A stretch of DNA of 64,000 nucleotides. Origin: Hoeflea sp. Its GTDB lineage: Bacteria; Pseudomonadota; Alphaproteobacteria; Rhizobiales; Rhizobiaceae. The stretch covers positions 62,001 to 126,000 of the forward strand of contig NZ_NVXQ01000001.1 of assembly GCF_002733955.1 (NCBI RefSeq). The letters are read 5' to 3'. The translations under genes and the position numbers were made by a program. Below are positions 25,227 to 33,421 of the stretch, piece by piece; positions within the stretch are counted from its first letter, which is position 1, and each line of letters opens with the position of its first letter. The notes below the pieces were generated by a model. That model saw only the letters and a program-made list of their open reading frames with translations, had not been told where the DNA came from and searched no databases.

Positions 25227-26114
25227 ATGAAGACCAAACTGATCCGATATGGAGTTTTGACCGCGCTGGTGATGCTGGCGGGGAGCGCGGTGGCGCAGGA
25301 CGCTGCCCAGACCTCCGCACCGGCTGCCTGGCTCGGCGATATCGGCGCAGGCCTCTCCGCCTGGCTTGAAGAGGCTGGCGAAGACCATCTGAGCGCCATG
25401 GGCATGTTCATGGCTGCCGACTGGGTGGTCAAGGCGGTGATGGTTTCGCTGGCCTTTGCGTCGGTGCTGACCTGGATCATCTTCTTCGCCAGAACCACCG
25501 ACCTGATCTGGCAGCGGGGCCGGTTGAAGCGCGACTTCCGCCGGCTTGATGGTCACGCCACCCTGAACCGGGTCCAGTCGATCTTTCCCAAGGGCAAGGG
25601 CGTGGTGGGCCGCATGGTGCATGCAGCCCTGCGCGAGCAGGAACGCAGCAGCGCCGGAGGCCTGGACAAGTCCGGGGTCAAGGAGCGGGTTTCGTCCGAG
25701 CTGGCGCGGATCGAGGCAGGTGCGGCCAGAAGCATGATGACCGGCACCGGCATTCTCGCCAATATCGGCTCGACGGCGCCTTTTGTCGGTCTGTTCGGCA
25801 CCGTCTGGGGCATCATGAACTCCTTCATCTCGATTTCCGAGAGCAACACCACCAACCTGGCGGTTGTGGCGCCGGGCATCGCCGAAGCCCTTCTGGCCAC
25901 CGCGATTGGTCTGGTGGCCGCAATCCCGGCGGTGATCTTCTACAATCTGATCGCGCGCGGGCTCGGTGGCTATAAGGTGATGCTCGCCGATGCCTCGGCA
26001 CTGGTCGAACGCACCTTGTCGCGTGATCTGGATTTTGCCGAGAGAGAAGCAAACACTGCGCCTGCGGCGATGCCGGCAACGCAAGTGGTTGATCTCGCCG
26101 AGGCTGCGGAGTAA
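25227..26114 (+). CDS. exbB: ExbB energiser subunit of the TonB system
   Basis: A 295-residue inner-membrane proton-channel subunit. An N-terminal signal-like segment ends near AVAQD. Three helices follow (about 70-92, 175-200 and 222-245) with the family signature GLFGTVWGIMNSF and the pore segment PGIAEALLATAIGLVAAIPAV. The extended periplasmic N-terminus is common in alphaproteobacterial ExbB. It starts 3 bases after piuC and lies 5 before exbD. Confidence 0.93.
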   Translation: MKTKLIRYGVLTALVMLAGSAVAQDAAQTSAPAAWLGDIGAGLSAWLEEAGEDHLSAMGMFMAADWVVKAVMVSLAFASVLTWIIFFARTTDLIWQRGRLKRDFRRLDGHATLNRVQSIFPKGKGVVGRMVHAALREQERSSAGGLDKSGVKERVSSELARIEAGAARSMMTGTGILANIGSTAPFVGLFGTVWGIMNSFISISESNTTNLAVVAPGIAEALLATAIGLVAAIPAVIFYNLIARGLGGYKVMLADASALVERTLSRDLDFAEREANTAPAAMPATQVVDLAEAAE

Positions 26115-26119
26115 GCGCC

Positions 26120-26602
26120 ATGGCTGGCAAGATCGCTGACGACGACGAACTCTCCGAGAGCCACGATATCAACATCACGCCCTTCATCGACGTGATGCTG
26201 GTGCTGTTGATCATCTTCATGATTGCAGCGCCGCTGTCGACCGTGGATATCCCGGTGGAACTGCCCGTGGCCGTGGCCGAGCCGCCCCAGCGCCCGCTCA
26301 AGCCGGTGTTCATCACGATCGCGGAGGATTTGCAGCTCTCGGTCGGCGAGACCAGCACCACCTTCGAGCGGCTCTATATCGATGTCGGCATCGCCACGAT
26401 GCAGAAGCGCGACACGAGGCTTTACATTCGCGCCGACAAGTCTGTGCCTTACGGCGAGTTCATCCGGGTGATGAACATCCTGCGCGCCGACGGCTTCCTG
26501 AAGATCGGTCTGGTGGGGCTCGATGAAGATGCCGTGCCGGGCGAGGAGGCGGGGGTTCCCGGTGCAACCCCGCCATCACCAGCGGCAGGGCCGCAGCCAT
26601 GA
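26120..26602 (+). CDS. exbD: ExbD energiser subunit of the TonB system
   Basis: A 160-residue protein with one N-terminal transmembrane helix (about 21-42). It contains the proton-carrying aspartate in the conserved NITPFIDVMLVLLIIF segment, and the rest is a periplasmic domain. The C-terminal Pro/Gly/Ala-rich tail is longer than in E. coli. Its stop overlaps the tonB start by 4 bases (ATGA). Confidence 0.93.
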   Translation: MAGKIADDDELSESHDINITPFIDVMLVLLIIFMIAAPLSTVDIPVELPVAVAEPPQRPLKPVFITIAEDLQLSVGETSTTFERLYIDVGIATMQKRDTRLYIRADKSVPYGEFIRVMNILRADGFLKIGLVGLDEDAVPGEEAGVPGATPPSPAAGPQP

Positions 26603-27444
26603 GCCTGATCTACCAGCGGTCGGCTTCCGGCATCTGGTTCTGGGCATGCGCGGCGGTCGTGAGTGTCGGCCTGCATGGCGGGCTGTCCTATCTCGCCTTG
26701 CGTGAGCAGCCTGTTCCAGTAAACGAGCAGCCGGTCGATACCGGGATTACCGGCGCCATCATGTTCGATCTGTCGGACCTGATTGCAGCACCTGCAGACA
26801 TGGCGGAGGACAGCGCCCAGGCAGATGAATCCGCCGAGGCCCCCACCATTACCGAAAGCCCCGAAGTCGTCGATCCGGCCAAGGCTGCGGATGAACCGAT
26901 GCTCAGCCAGATCCCTTACGAGGTCGAGGATGAGAGCCTCAAATTTGGTGTTGCGAGTCCGGAGCCGGTCGAGGAGACCGAGGAACTCGCCCACGAGATC
27001 GCCGCCGAATACAAGCCCGAGGACGTCGCGCAACCCAGCACCACCGGTGCCCAGGAAAGCGATGCAGCGGATGCTTCGGTCGCGTCCGTTGCCGCTGAAG
27101 AAACCGCGGAAACCACCAAAGCTACCGGCGAAGGCTTGACGGCGGAGCAGAAAGAGGAGGTGCGCGAGTGGCAGCGCGATATCGTCCTCAGGATCAGCAA
27201 GATCCGCAAATATCCCGCCTTGGCGCGTGAAAAGCGCATCGAAGGCGAGGTGCGGGTTCGCTTCACGGTCGACCAGTATGGCGAGATCCTGGCCACGGAG
27301 ATTGAAACATCGTCGGGGTCAGCAGTGCTCGATGAGGCGGCACTCGCCGTGTTTGAAGAAATCGGCAAGCTGCCGACACCGCCGCGTTACCTTGAAGGTG
27401 ACCGCTTCACGCTGCTGGCGCCAATCCGCTATTCGTTCCGCTAA
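26599..27444 (+). CDS. tonB: TonB energy-transducing protein
   Basis: A 281-residue protein with an N-terminal signal-anchor helix (about 12-34, containing the usual His in VGLHGGLSYLAL). A long acidic periplasmic spacer rich in Glu/Ala follows, in place of the more common Pro-Lys repeats. The C-terminal TonB domain (about 190-281) is seen in KYPALAREKRIEGEVRVRF and LAPIRYSFR. It closes the iron-uptake operon; only one base separates its stop from that of the convergent oxidase gene. Confidence 0.92.
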   Translation: MSLIYQRSASGIWFWACAAVVSVGLHGGLSYLALREQPVPVNEQPVDTGITGAIMFDLSDLIAAPADMAEDSAQADESAEAPTITESPEVVDPAKAADEPMLSQIPYEVEDESLKFGVASPEPVEETEELAHEIAAEYKPEDVAQPSTTGAQESDAADASVASVAAEETAETTKATGEGLTAEQKEEVREWQRDIVLRISKIRKYPALAREKRIEGEVRVRFTVDQYGEILATEIETSSGSAVLDEAALAVFEEIGKLPTPPRYLEGDRFTLLAPIRYSFR

Positions 27445-27445
27445 G

Positions 27446-28558
27446 CTAATCTTTCGCGTCAGAAACGGTCTGCCGGCGCAGGATGTCTGGTGTGGTGTCG
27501 GCCACGCTGCGGCATCCGGTCAACATCATCGCAACTTCCAGCTCGTCGCGCAGCAGCCTCAGGACATGGCTTACGCCGGCGCTGCCAGCCACGGTCAGTC
27601 CGGCAATTGCGAGCCGGCCGACAAGCACCGCGGAAGCCCCCAGCGCCAGCGCCTTGAGAACGTCCGTGCCGCGGCGAACTCCGCCATCCATCAGCACCGG
27701 GACAGCGCCGTCGCTCGCCTTCACGATGGCGGGCAGCAAGGTGATCGTCGCCGGCACCGTATCGAGGATTCTGCCGCCATGATTGGAGACGATGATCCCG
27801 CTCGCGCCCGCCTCGATGGCCTGGCGCGCGTCGTCCGGGTGCACAATGCCCTTGAGGATCACCGGCAAGGGCGAATTCTGGCAAAGCCACTCCACATCGG
27901 CCCACCGGGGCGAGACGTGGGCGATCCGGTCAAACAGGATGGATTCGCCGGGCTCCAGAGGCGCAAAGCGCGGCATCGGCATGCCGGCAAGATTGACGGC
28001 GGAGATATCCGCGGGAAGCCCGAAACCGGTTCGTGTTTCCCGATCGCGGACGCCCTGGACCGGCGCGTCCACCGTCAGCACGATGGCGGTGAAACCGAGG
28101 TCTGCCATACGCTGCACAAGCGCCATGACTGCCTCACGCTGAGCCGTCCAGTAGAGTTGAAACCAGGTGCAGCTCGGACCGGCGGTACGGGCGGCGCCGG
28201 CGTCGACGCTGCTTTGCGCGCTCAGTGTCATGACGGTATCTTGCGCGGCGGCGCCGAGCGCCATTGCGGCTTCCCCTTCGGGGTGAACCAGCTTCTGGTA
28301 GGCGACTGGCGCGAGTATGATCGGGTGCGCCATGGTCTGATCAAGCAGCGTCGTCCGGGTCGAGCCGCCACGGACATCGCGCAACATGCGCGGAAGCAGT
28401 TCGATATCTGAGAATGCGCTCTGGTTGGCGTCAAGTGTCCGCTCATCCGCGGCGCCGCCGAAGAAATACGCCGCCCTGTCCGGGCTCAGCAGGTCGTATG
28501 CCTTGCGCTCGTAATCGCGCAGGGTCGGCTGCAAGGCTTGGGTCTCGGCTTCTGTCAT
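27446..28558 (-). CDS. FMN-dependent alpha-hydroxy-acid oxidase/dehydrogenase
   Basis: A 370-residue TIM-barrel flavoenzyme of the L-lactate dehydrogenase/glycolate oxidase family. The catalytic His and substrate Arg lie in IIVSNHGGRILD (near 275-286). FMN-phosphate binding is in LMDGGVRRGTDVLKAL and ALGASAVLVGR. Other family segments are ILAPVAYQKLVHPEGE and SAQSSV. The start at 28558 is chosen because the family begins there; the longer open frame upstream runs through hemP. It lies 14 bases after hemP on the same strand, so it may be iron-regulated. Whether the substrate is lactate, glycolate, mandelate or another acid cannot be told. Confidence 0.88.
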   Translation of the reverse strand: MTEAETQALQPTLRDYERKAYDLLSPDRAAYFFGGAADERTLDANQSAFSDIELLPRMLRDVRGGSTRTTLLDQTMAHPIILAPVAYQKLVHPEGEAAMALGAAAQDTVMTLSAQSSVDAGAARTAGPSCTWFQLYWTAQREAVMALVQRMADLGFTAIVLTVDAPVQGVRDRETRTGFGLPADISAVNLAGMPMPRFAPLEPGESILFDRIAHVSPRWADVEWLCQNSPLPVILKGIVHPDDARQAIEAGASGIIVSNHGGRILDTVPATITLLPAIVKASDGAVPVLMDGGVRRGTDVLKALALGASAVLVGRLAIAGLTVAGSAGVSHVLRLLRDELEVAMMLTGCRSVADTTPDILRRQTVSDAKD

Positions 28559-28572
28559 CTGTGATGTCAGGC

Positions 28573-28788
28573 TCACTTGTGGAGGATGAGTTTGCCCTGC
28601 CGGGTGATGCGCAACCGGTAAAGAGCACCTTCGTGGGAAATCGTGATCTCCCGGCGTTTGTGAAACAGTTTGCTTGAAGGAATAGCATTGGCCAACGCCT
28701 GCGCATCCGGCGCCGGAGCTTGGCCGGCGAGACATGCCGGCCGATCGGGCTTTGGCGCAAGGGGTGATTGAGGGGCGGGCTTTTCCAT
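28573..28788 (-). CDS. hemP: Hemin uptake protein HemP
   Basis: A 71-residue protein whose C-terminal 38 residues carry the HemP signature: SSKLFHKRREITISHEG and YRLRITRQGKLILHK. The N-terminus is Pro/Ala-rich and variable. HemP/HmuP proteins are small iron-responsive factors; in several proteobacteria they act as activators of haem-uptake genes. The ATG at 28788 precedes the conserved part by about 30 residues. A TGA-N9-TCA operator lies 65 bases upstream, which fits iron control. No haem receptor gene is adjacent, only the siderophore system on the other strand. Confidence 0.88.
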   Translation of the reverse strand: MEKPAPQSPLAPKPDRPACLAGQAPAPDAQALANAIPSSKLFHKRREITISHEGALYRLRITRQGKLILHK

Positions 28789-28852
28789 AAGGCTACTCGA
28801 CTCGAAGCGACACCCGCGGACTGCCGGGCTGGCAGAAGCGGAGCTGTAATAC

Positions 28853-28869
28853 ATGACTAAAACAGTCAT
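28853..28869. promoter_or_regulatory. Iron-responsive operator (RirA-type) upstream of hemP
   Basis: ATGACT-AAAAC-AGTCAT is a perfect 6-bp inverted repeat. It contains TGA-CTAAAACAG-TCA, an exact match to the TGA-N9-TCA consensus of rhizobial RirA operators. It lies about 65 bases upstream of the hemP start. Confidence 0.65.
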
Positions 28870-28950
28870 ATTTAAATCAGCACGCGTTGTCTACAGCCTG
28901 AGAGTCGTTTTGAGCCTTGCCGCATCTCCCGTCGATTGCCTTGTCTTAGC

Positions 28951-28978
28951 CACCTCTCCCGGTTCGCCGGGAGAGGTG
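28951..28978. repeat. Perfect 12-bp palindromic hairpin with TTCG loop
   Basis: CACCTCTCCCGG and CCGGGAGAGGTG enclose a TTCG tetraloop, a very stable RNA hairpin in either strand. No T-run follows on either side. The form matches short palindromic repeats scattered between genes in rhizobial genomes. It lies between two minus-strand units, after the 3' end of the isomerase gene, and could serve as its transcript end. Confidence 0.55.
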
Positions 28979-29023
28979 AGTGCTCCTGAAACCGCTTGCG
29001 ACTGAAGTGCGATGGAGGCGCCT

Positions 29024-29842
29024 CTATTGTCCGAGGCCCAACGATTGCAGATAGGCAATCGAAGCCGGGATCTTGGACTTGTCCCGGATCTCGACAATCA
29101 GGCGCGGGTTCGAGGTCAGCGCGCCGAGAGCGGCAAACACCGAATGCCAATGAATGATGCCTTCCCCAAGGCTCCAGTGCCGGTCTGCGTAACCGTCGGC
29201 ATCCTGCAGATGAACATGTTGCAGCAGGTTGCCCGCGGCGTGAACATAATAATCGACCGGAGGCGCCCCGGTCGAACCATGCGCATAGCAGGCATGACCG
29301 GTGTCGATCGACACGGCAATGGCTTCCGACTGGAAGCTTTTCACCAGATCGACACGCGCTTGCGGATCAACGTCCTCGATGTTTTCGACAACCAGCACGC
29401 ATCCCATGTCTTCAGCCCGCTTGACGACATCGGCAATGGTCTCGTGGGTCCGTTCGACCACCGAGGCGCGGGCGTTCGGCAGGTTGTCGAGATTGTTGTA
29501 GTCCCAGGTCGAATAGGGTGAGTGGATGACCATCTGGTTGGCGCCGATCGCCTCGCACACATCCAGTCCCTGATGGAATTTGCGCCGAACGATGTCGCGC
29601 ACATCAGCATCCTGCGAGGCAATGTTGAAGCCCCAGAACGGGCCGTGAATGCCGATACGGCCGGTGTGGCCGTCGAGCAGCTTGCGGGCTTTTTCGGCCA
29701 CCGAAGCCCAGTCGCCATTGAGCAATCTGGCGTCAAAGAAATCCTGGATCTCGATGTCGCGCGGCAATTCACGCATCAGCTCATGATGGGTTTCATAGTC
29801 GGCGATGGTCATCGCCGCGCCGATTACAGGCAAGTCACTCAT
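29024..29842 (-). CDS. Sugar phosphate isomerase/epimerase family (xylose-isomerase-like TIM barrel)
   Basis: A 272-residue cytoplasmic TIM-barrel protein. Metal-binding positions typical of the AP_endonuc_2 superfamily are seen in GIHGPFWGF, MVIHSPYSTWD, LVVENIEDVDP, SIDTGHACYAH, VHLQDADGYADRHW and LIVEIRD. The start at 29842 is preferred over a longer frame that runs into the divergent promoter. It diverges from the phosphodiesterase gene across about 200 bases, so the two may respond to the same signal. Substrate unknown: the family isomerises or epimerises sugars and also includes hydrolases and lyases. Confidence 0.82.
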   Translation of the reverse strand: MSDLPVIGAAMTIADYETHHELMRELPRDIEIQDFFDARLLNGDWASVAEKARKLLDGHTGRIGIHGPFWGFNIASQDADVRDIVRRKFHQGLDVCEAIGANQMVIHSPYSTWDYNNLDNLPNARASVVERTHETIADVVKRAEDMGCVLVVENIEDVDPQARVDLVKSFQSEAIAVSIDTGHACYAHGSTGAPPVDYYVHAAGNLLQHVHLQDADGYADRHWSLGEGIIHWHSVFAALGALTSNPRLIVEIRDKSKIPASIAYLQSLGLGQ

Positions 29843-29880
29843 GGTCAGACCTTCTCTTGATTGAGCGAGGTCAATCGGGC

Positions 29881-29892
29881 CCCGCATGCGGG
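29881..29892. promoter_or_regulatory. 12-bp palindrome in the divergent isomerase/phosphodiesterase promoter
   Basis: CCCGCATGCGGG is a perfect palindrome midway in the gap between the two divergent genes. It could be an operator for a dimeric regulator, but a chance GC-rich palindrome is also possible. Confidence 0.3.
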
Positions 29893-30046
29893 ATCCGCTA
29901 TAGCGCCGGTCATGCGACGGGCAGTTATCAGAAGCATGACGGTTTGATGAAGCTTGGCCTTTGCCGCCGGATTTCCCCAGGCCCGTAGCATGACTGTCGC
30001 ATTGCGGGCTTAGACCGGGGGGAGCCAGATCGAGGAGACTGCAAAA

Positions 30047-31516
30047 GTGGCAAACAATGTTTCGCGCGTGGTCATCGCAGTGTTTGACGGGCTGCGGCCC
30101 GACCGGATTTCGCAAGCGCTAACCCCCAATCTGCATGGTTTTCTGGCAGGCGGGCTTTGGTACCGGGAGGCGCGGTCAGTGTTTCCCTCGATGACCCGTG
30201 TTGCCACCACCAGCTTTGCCACCGGATCGCATCCGTCGCAGCACGGCATTGTCAACAATGCCTTCTTCCATCCGGCAATCGAGGGAGGTGAGCCGCTCGA
30301 CACCTCGCGCGCCGCGCATATCAGAAGCGCAAATGCCTGGCATGACGGGGCGTTTGTCGAGGCGGAGGGGCTTGGCTGCGTTCTGGCCGCTGCGGGCAAG
30401 AGGCTTGCCGTTGTCCATTCGGGATCGGCAGGCTCGGCCTGGCTTCTCAATCACCGCGCCAGGGAACATGGTCACTGGACCTTTTCCATCAACGGGCGGG
30501 ACCACAGCGATACGCCGGAGGCGGTTGATCAGGCGGTGGAACGCTTTGGCGCGCTTCCAGCCGGACCCTCGCCGAAACTTGATCAGGCTACCTATGCGAC
30601 ACGGGTCCTGACCGAACTGGTATTGCCTGAAGTGCAGCCGGATGTTGCCGTCATCTGGTACTCGGAACCCGACACGTCCTATCACTTCCACGAGATCGGA
30701 TCGCAGCAATCGGCGGCTGCCACGGCACATGTGGACGCCTGTTTCGGCCGAGTTCTGCATGCCGTCCGTGCCTCGGCTCAGGCTGACGAAACGATGCTGA
30801 TCGTGATGAGCGATCATGGCCAGATCGCGACCACTTCGGCGTTCGATCTTGTTGCCGCGCTCCGGGCCAGGGGATTTGAGGCGGGACACCGCGACGAGGC
30901 CCGAACAGAGGTTCTGGTCACACCGGGGGCGACGGCTGGCATCACGCTGAAATCCGGGGATCCGGTTCTCCTGCAATCGCTTGGCGCGGCACTGATGGAG
31001 ATGCCGCAAACAGGCATGTTGTTCTGCCGGGCCGGTGAGGACGGAGAGCCAGTCATTGACGGTGCATTCGACCGGGCTCTGGTTGGCGCCGACCATTCCC
31101 GCGCTCCCGACATCTACTGGGTCGGACGGTCCTGCGAGAAGGCCGATCAGCACGGTCTTGCAGGATCCGGCATCTATACAACAGGCGTGAATGTGCCGGT
31201 CGGAGGCGGCATGCATGGTGGTCTCAACCCCTACGAGATGAACACCCTGCTTGCCTTTGCCGGTGCAGGCATCGCTGCCGCTCACGTCAATGATCATGCA
31301 AACCTGACAGACATTGTCCCAACCGTGCTCGCCGCGCTCGGAATTGACCGGCCTGCGTCGATGACCGGGCTGCCGCTGGATGCCGTGTTCGGCAAACAGG
31401 CTCCCGAGAGCCGTGAGACACGCCACGAAGCCGGCGCGGGTGAGTTCCGGCAATATCTTGTTCGGGCCGCCGACAGCGGGAGGCAAGGCATCCCGCTAAG
31501 AGGTGGCCGTATTTGA
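30047..31516 (+). CDS. Alkaline-phosphatase-superfamily phosphodiesterase (nucleotide pyrophosphatase-like)
   Basis: A 489-residue metalloenzyme without signal peptide, so apparently cytoplasmic. The catalytic Thr and first metal site match the nucleotide pyrophosphatase/phosphodiesterase pattern: FDGLRPD near 14-20, FPSMTRVATTSFATGSHPS near 46-64, then WYSEPDTSYHFHEIG, VMSDHGQ and GGGMHGGLN supply the remaining Asp and His ligands. The GTG start at 30047 has a GAGGAG site 9 bases upstream. It is followed by a peptide-type ABC transporter on the same strand, so it probably cleaves an imported phosphodiester or a related ester. Confidence 0.85.
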   Translation: MANNVSRVVIAVFDGLRPDRISQALTPNLHGFLAGGLWYREARSVFPSMTRVATTSFATGSHPSQHGIVNNAFFHPAIEGGEPLDTSRAAHIRSANAWHDGAFVEAEGLGCVLAAAGKRLAVVHSGSAGSAWLLNHRAREHGHWTFSINGRDHSDTPEAVDQAVERFGALPAGPSPKLDQATYATRVLTELVLPEVQPDVAVIWYSEPDTSYHFHEIGSQQSAAATAHVDACFGRVLHAVRASAQADETMLIVMSDHGQIATTSAFDLVAALRARGFEAGHRDEARTEVLVTPGATAGITLKSGDPVLLQSLGAALMEMPQTGMLFCRAGEDGEPVIDGAFDRALVGADHSRAPDIYWVGRSCEKADQHGLAGSGIYTTGVNVPVGGGMHGGLNPYEMNTLLAFAGAGIAAAHVNDHANLTDIVPTVLAALGIDRPASMTGLPLDAVFGKQAPESRETRHEAGAGEFRQYLVRAADSGRQGIPLRGGRI

Positions 31517-31698
31517 ATGCCGGTTCTTTCCGGGCCGGCGACAACGCCTGAACCTGTGAACTGTCACTAAAAATTTACGGACTCGAATCCGGAACGTCAC
31601 AAACCGGCCTTACCTCTTGCCGGGTCTTCGGGGCTGGTGACGGACCCTGGGCAAGATCGCGAAGTACAAGCCCCATATCGGAATTTGAGGAACGGAAC

Positions 31699-33360
31699 AT
31701 GACCCTTACCCGCAAGCCTAAAGCCATGATTGGCGCATTGCTCCTGGCAACCACAATGCTGACTGTCCCCGGGCAGGCATTGGCGCAGGAGCGCCCCGAA
31801 ATCACAGTCGCAGTCCAGCAGATCGTCAATGCCGGTGCACTCGACGTGCTGCGCGAGCAGTCCAATGTCGGCGCCCGCGTATTCTATTCGATCTTCGAAA
31901 CCCTGATCGACTACGATCGCCAGAACGCCGACCTGCCGCAGAAGCCGGGTCTTGCTACCGAGTGGAAGCGCATTGACGAAAAGACCGTCGAACTGAAGCT
32001 GCGCCCCAACGTCAAGTTCCACAATGGCGACGTGATGACCGCCGATGACGTTGTCTTTACCTTCTCCAAGGAACGCTTCGGTCTTCTCGACGAACAGGAT
32101 GATGCGCGCAAGGACGGCAAGACGCTGTTCACCTCGAGTGCCAGCACTGTTGCCAACGGCAAGGTTCCGCCGGCAGAAGTTGCTGCTGTCGCCAAGCGCG
32201 CCTGGCCGAACCTCGACCGTGTGGAAAAAGTCGACGACATGACGGTCCGCTTTGTCTCCACCGTCGCCGACCCGACGCTTGAAGGCCGCATCTCCCGCTA
32301 TGGCGCGGAAATCCTGTCCAAGCGCGCCTATGAAGAAGCCGAATCCTGGCTGGCCTTCGCCCAGAAGCCGGTCGGCACCGGCCCTTACAAGGTTGTCGAT
32401 TTCAAGCCTGACAACATTCTCGTGCTCGAAGCCCATGACGACTACTGGGGTGGCACACCGCCGGTCAAGACCTTGCGTTTCGCTGTGGTGCCGGAAGTTG
32501 CCAGCCGCGTGAACGGTCTCCTTTCCGGCGAGTATGACTTCATCACCGATCTTCCGCCGGATCAGATCAGCACGGTGGAATCCAACGCCAAGTTCGAAGT
32601 TGTCGGCGGCCCGATCACCAACCACCGCCTGATGGTGTTCGACAAGAACAACGGTCCGATGCAGAACGCCAAGATCCGTCAGGCGATGACCCACGCCATC
32701 GACCGCGACACCATCGTGGAAACCCTCTGGGATGGCCGCACCGCAGTCCCGGCCGGCCTGCAGTGGTCCTACTATGGCGACATGTTCCTGTCCGACTGGA
32801 CGGTGCCGGAATACGACATGGAACTGGCGAAGAAGCTGGTTCAGGAATCCGGTTACAACGGTGAGGAAATCACCTTCCGGGTTCTCAACAACTACTATAC
32901 CAACCAGGTGTCGACCGCGCAGATCAACGCTGAATCCTTCCGCCAGATCGGTCTCAACGTGAAGATCGAGATGAAGGAAAACTGGCAGCAGATCTTCGAC
33001 ACGGAAAGCGGCCCGCGCATGGTTCGCGACTGGTCGAACTCGGCTCCGTTCCCGGATCCGGTTTCCTCCATCGTCAACCAGCATTGCCAGAACGGCCAGC
33101 AGCAGCAGGTCGGCGAATGGACCAATGAAGAGTTCAACAAGCTCTGCATCAAGCTGGAAACCTCGACCGATCTCGAAGAGCGCCGCGCGGCATTCCGCCG
33201 GATGCTCGAAATCGCCGAGCGGGAAGATCCTGCCTACACGGTCCTGCATCAGAGCGCGATCTTCTTTGGCAAGCGCAAGGATCTGGAATGGAACTGGTCC
33301 GGTCTGCAGTCGATGGACTTCCGGCCTGACAATTTCCGGGTCGTCGTACCTGCCAACTGA
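31699..33360 (+). CDS. ABC transporter substrate-binding protein, peptide/opine family 5
   Basis: A 553-residue periplasmic binding protein with a Sec signal ending PGQALAQE. The family 5 signature is spread over TEWKRIDEKTVELKLRPNVKFHNGDVMTADDVVFTF (about 90-125), GTGPYKV and the C-terminal lobe. Family 5 proteins bind oligopeptides, opines, nickel chelates or glycosides; this one has no visible feature to decide. The ribosome site is GAGGAA. A strong terminator follows its stop, so it is probably made in excess over the rest of the transporter. Confidence 0.9.
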   Translation: MTLTRKPKAMIGALLLATTMLTVPGQALAQERPEITVAVQQIVNAGALDVLREQSNVGARVFYSIFETLIDYDRQNADLPQKPGLATEWKRIDEKTVELKLRPNVKFHNGDVMTADDVVFTFSKERFGLLDEQDDARKDGKTLFTSSASTVANGKVPPAEVAAVAKRAWPNLDRVEKVDDMTVRFVSTVADPTLEGRISRYGAEILSKRAYEEAESWLAFAQKPVGTGPYKVVDFKPDNILVLEAHDDYWGGTPPVKTLRFAVVPEVASRVNGLLSGEYDFITDLPPDQISTVESNAKFEVVGGPITNHRLMVFDKNNGPMQNAKIRQAMTHAIDRDTIVETLWDGRTAVPAGLQWSYYGDMFLSDWTVPEYDMELAKKLVQESGYNGEEITFRVLNNYYTNQVSTAQINAESFRQIGLNVKIEMKENWQQIFDTESGPRMVRDWSNSAPFPDPVSSIVNQHCQNGQQQQVGEWTNEEFNKLCIKLETSTDLEERRAAFRRMLEIAEREDPAYTVLHQSAIFFGKRKDLEWNWSGLQSMDFRPDNFRVVVPAN

Positions 33361-33366
33361 GGTCAC

Positions 33367-33400
33367 AAGGCCGGGGCGCATGAGGCGCCCCGGCCTTTTC
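33367..33400 (+). terminator. Intrinsic terminator/attenuator after the binding-protein gene
   Basis: AAGGCCGGGGCGC pairs perfectly with GCGCCCCGGCCTT over 13 bp around a 5-base loop, followed by TTTTC. It sits between the stop at 33360 and the next start at 33422. Partial read-through would give high binding protein and low membrane components. Confidence 0.85.
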
Positions 33401-33421
33401 TATTGCAACGGGGAAACTGCC

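Noticed and set aside
23166-26084. 972-codon minus-strand open frame across the receptor, piuC and exbB
   Set aside because: It spans three well-supported + strand genes and reads as low-complexity His/Arg/Gln-rich sequence, typical of an antisense shadow.
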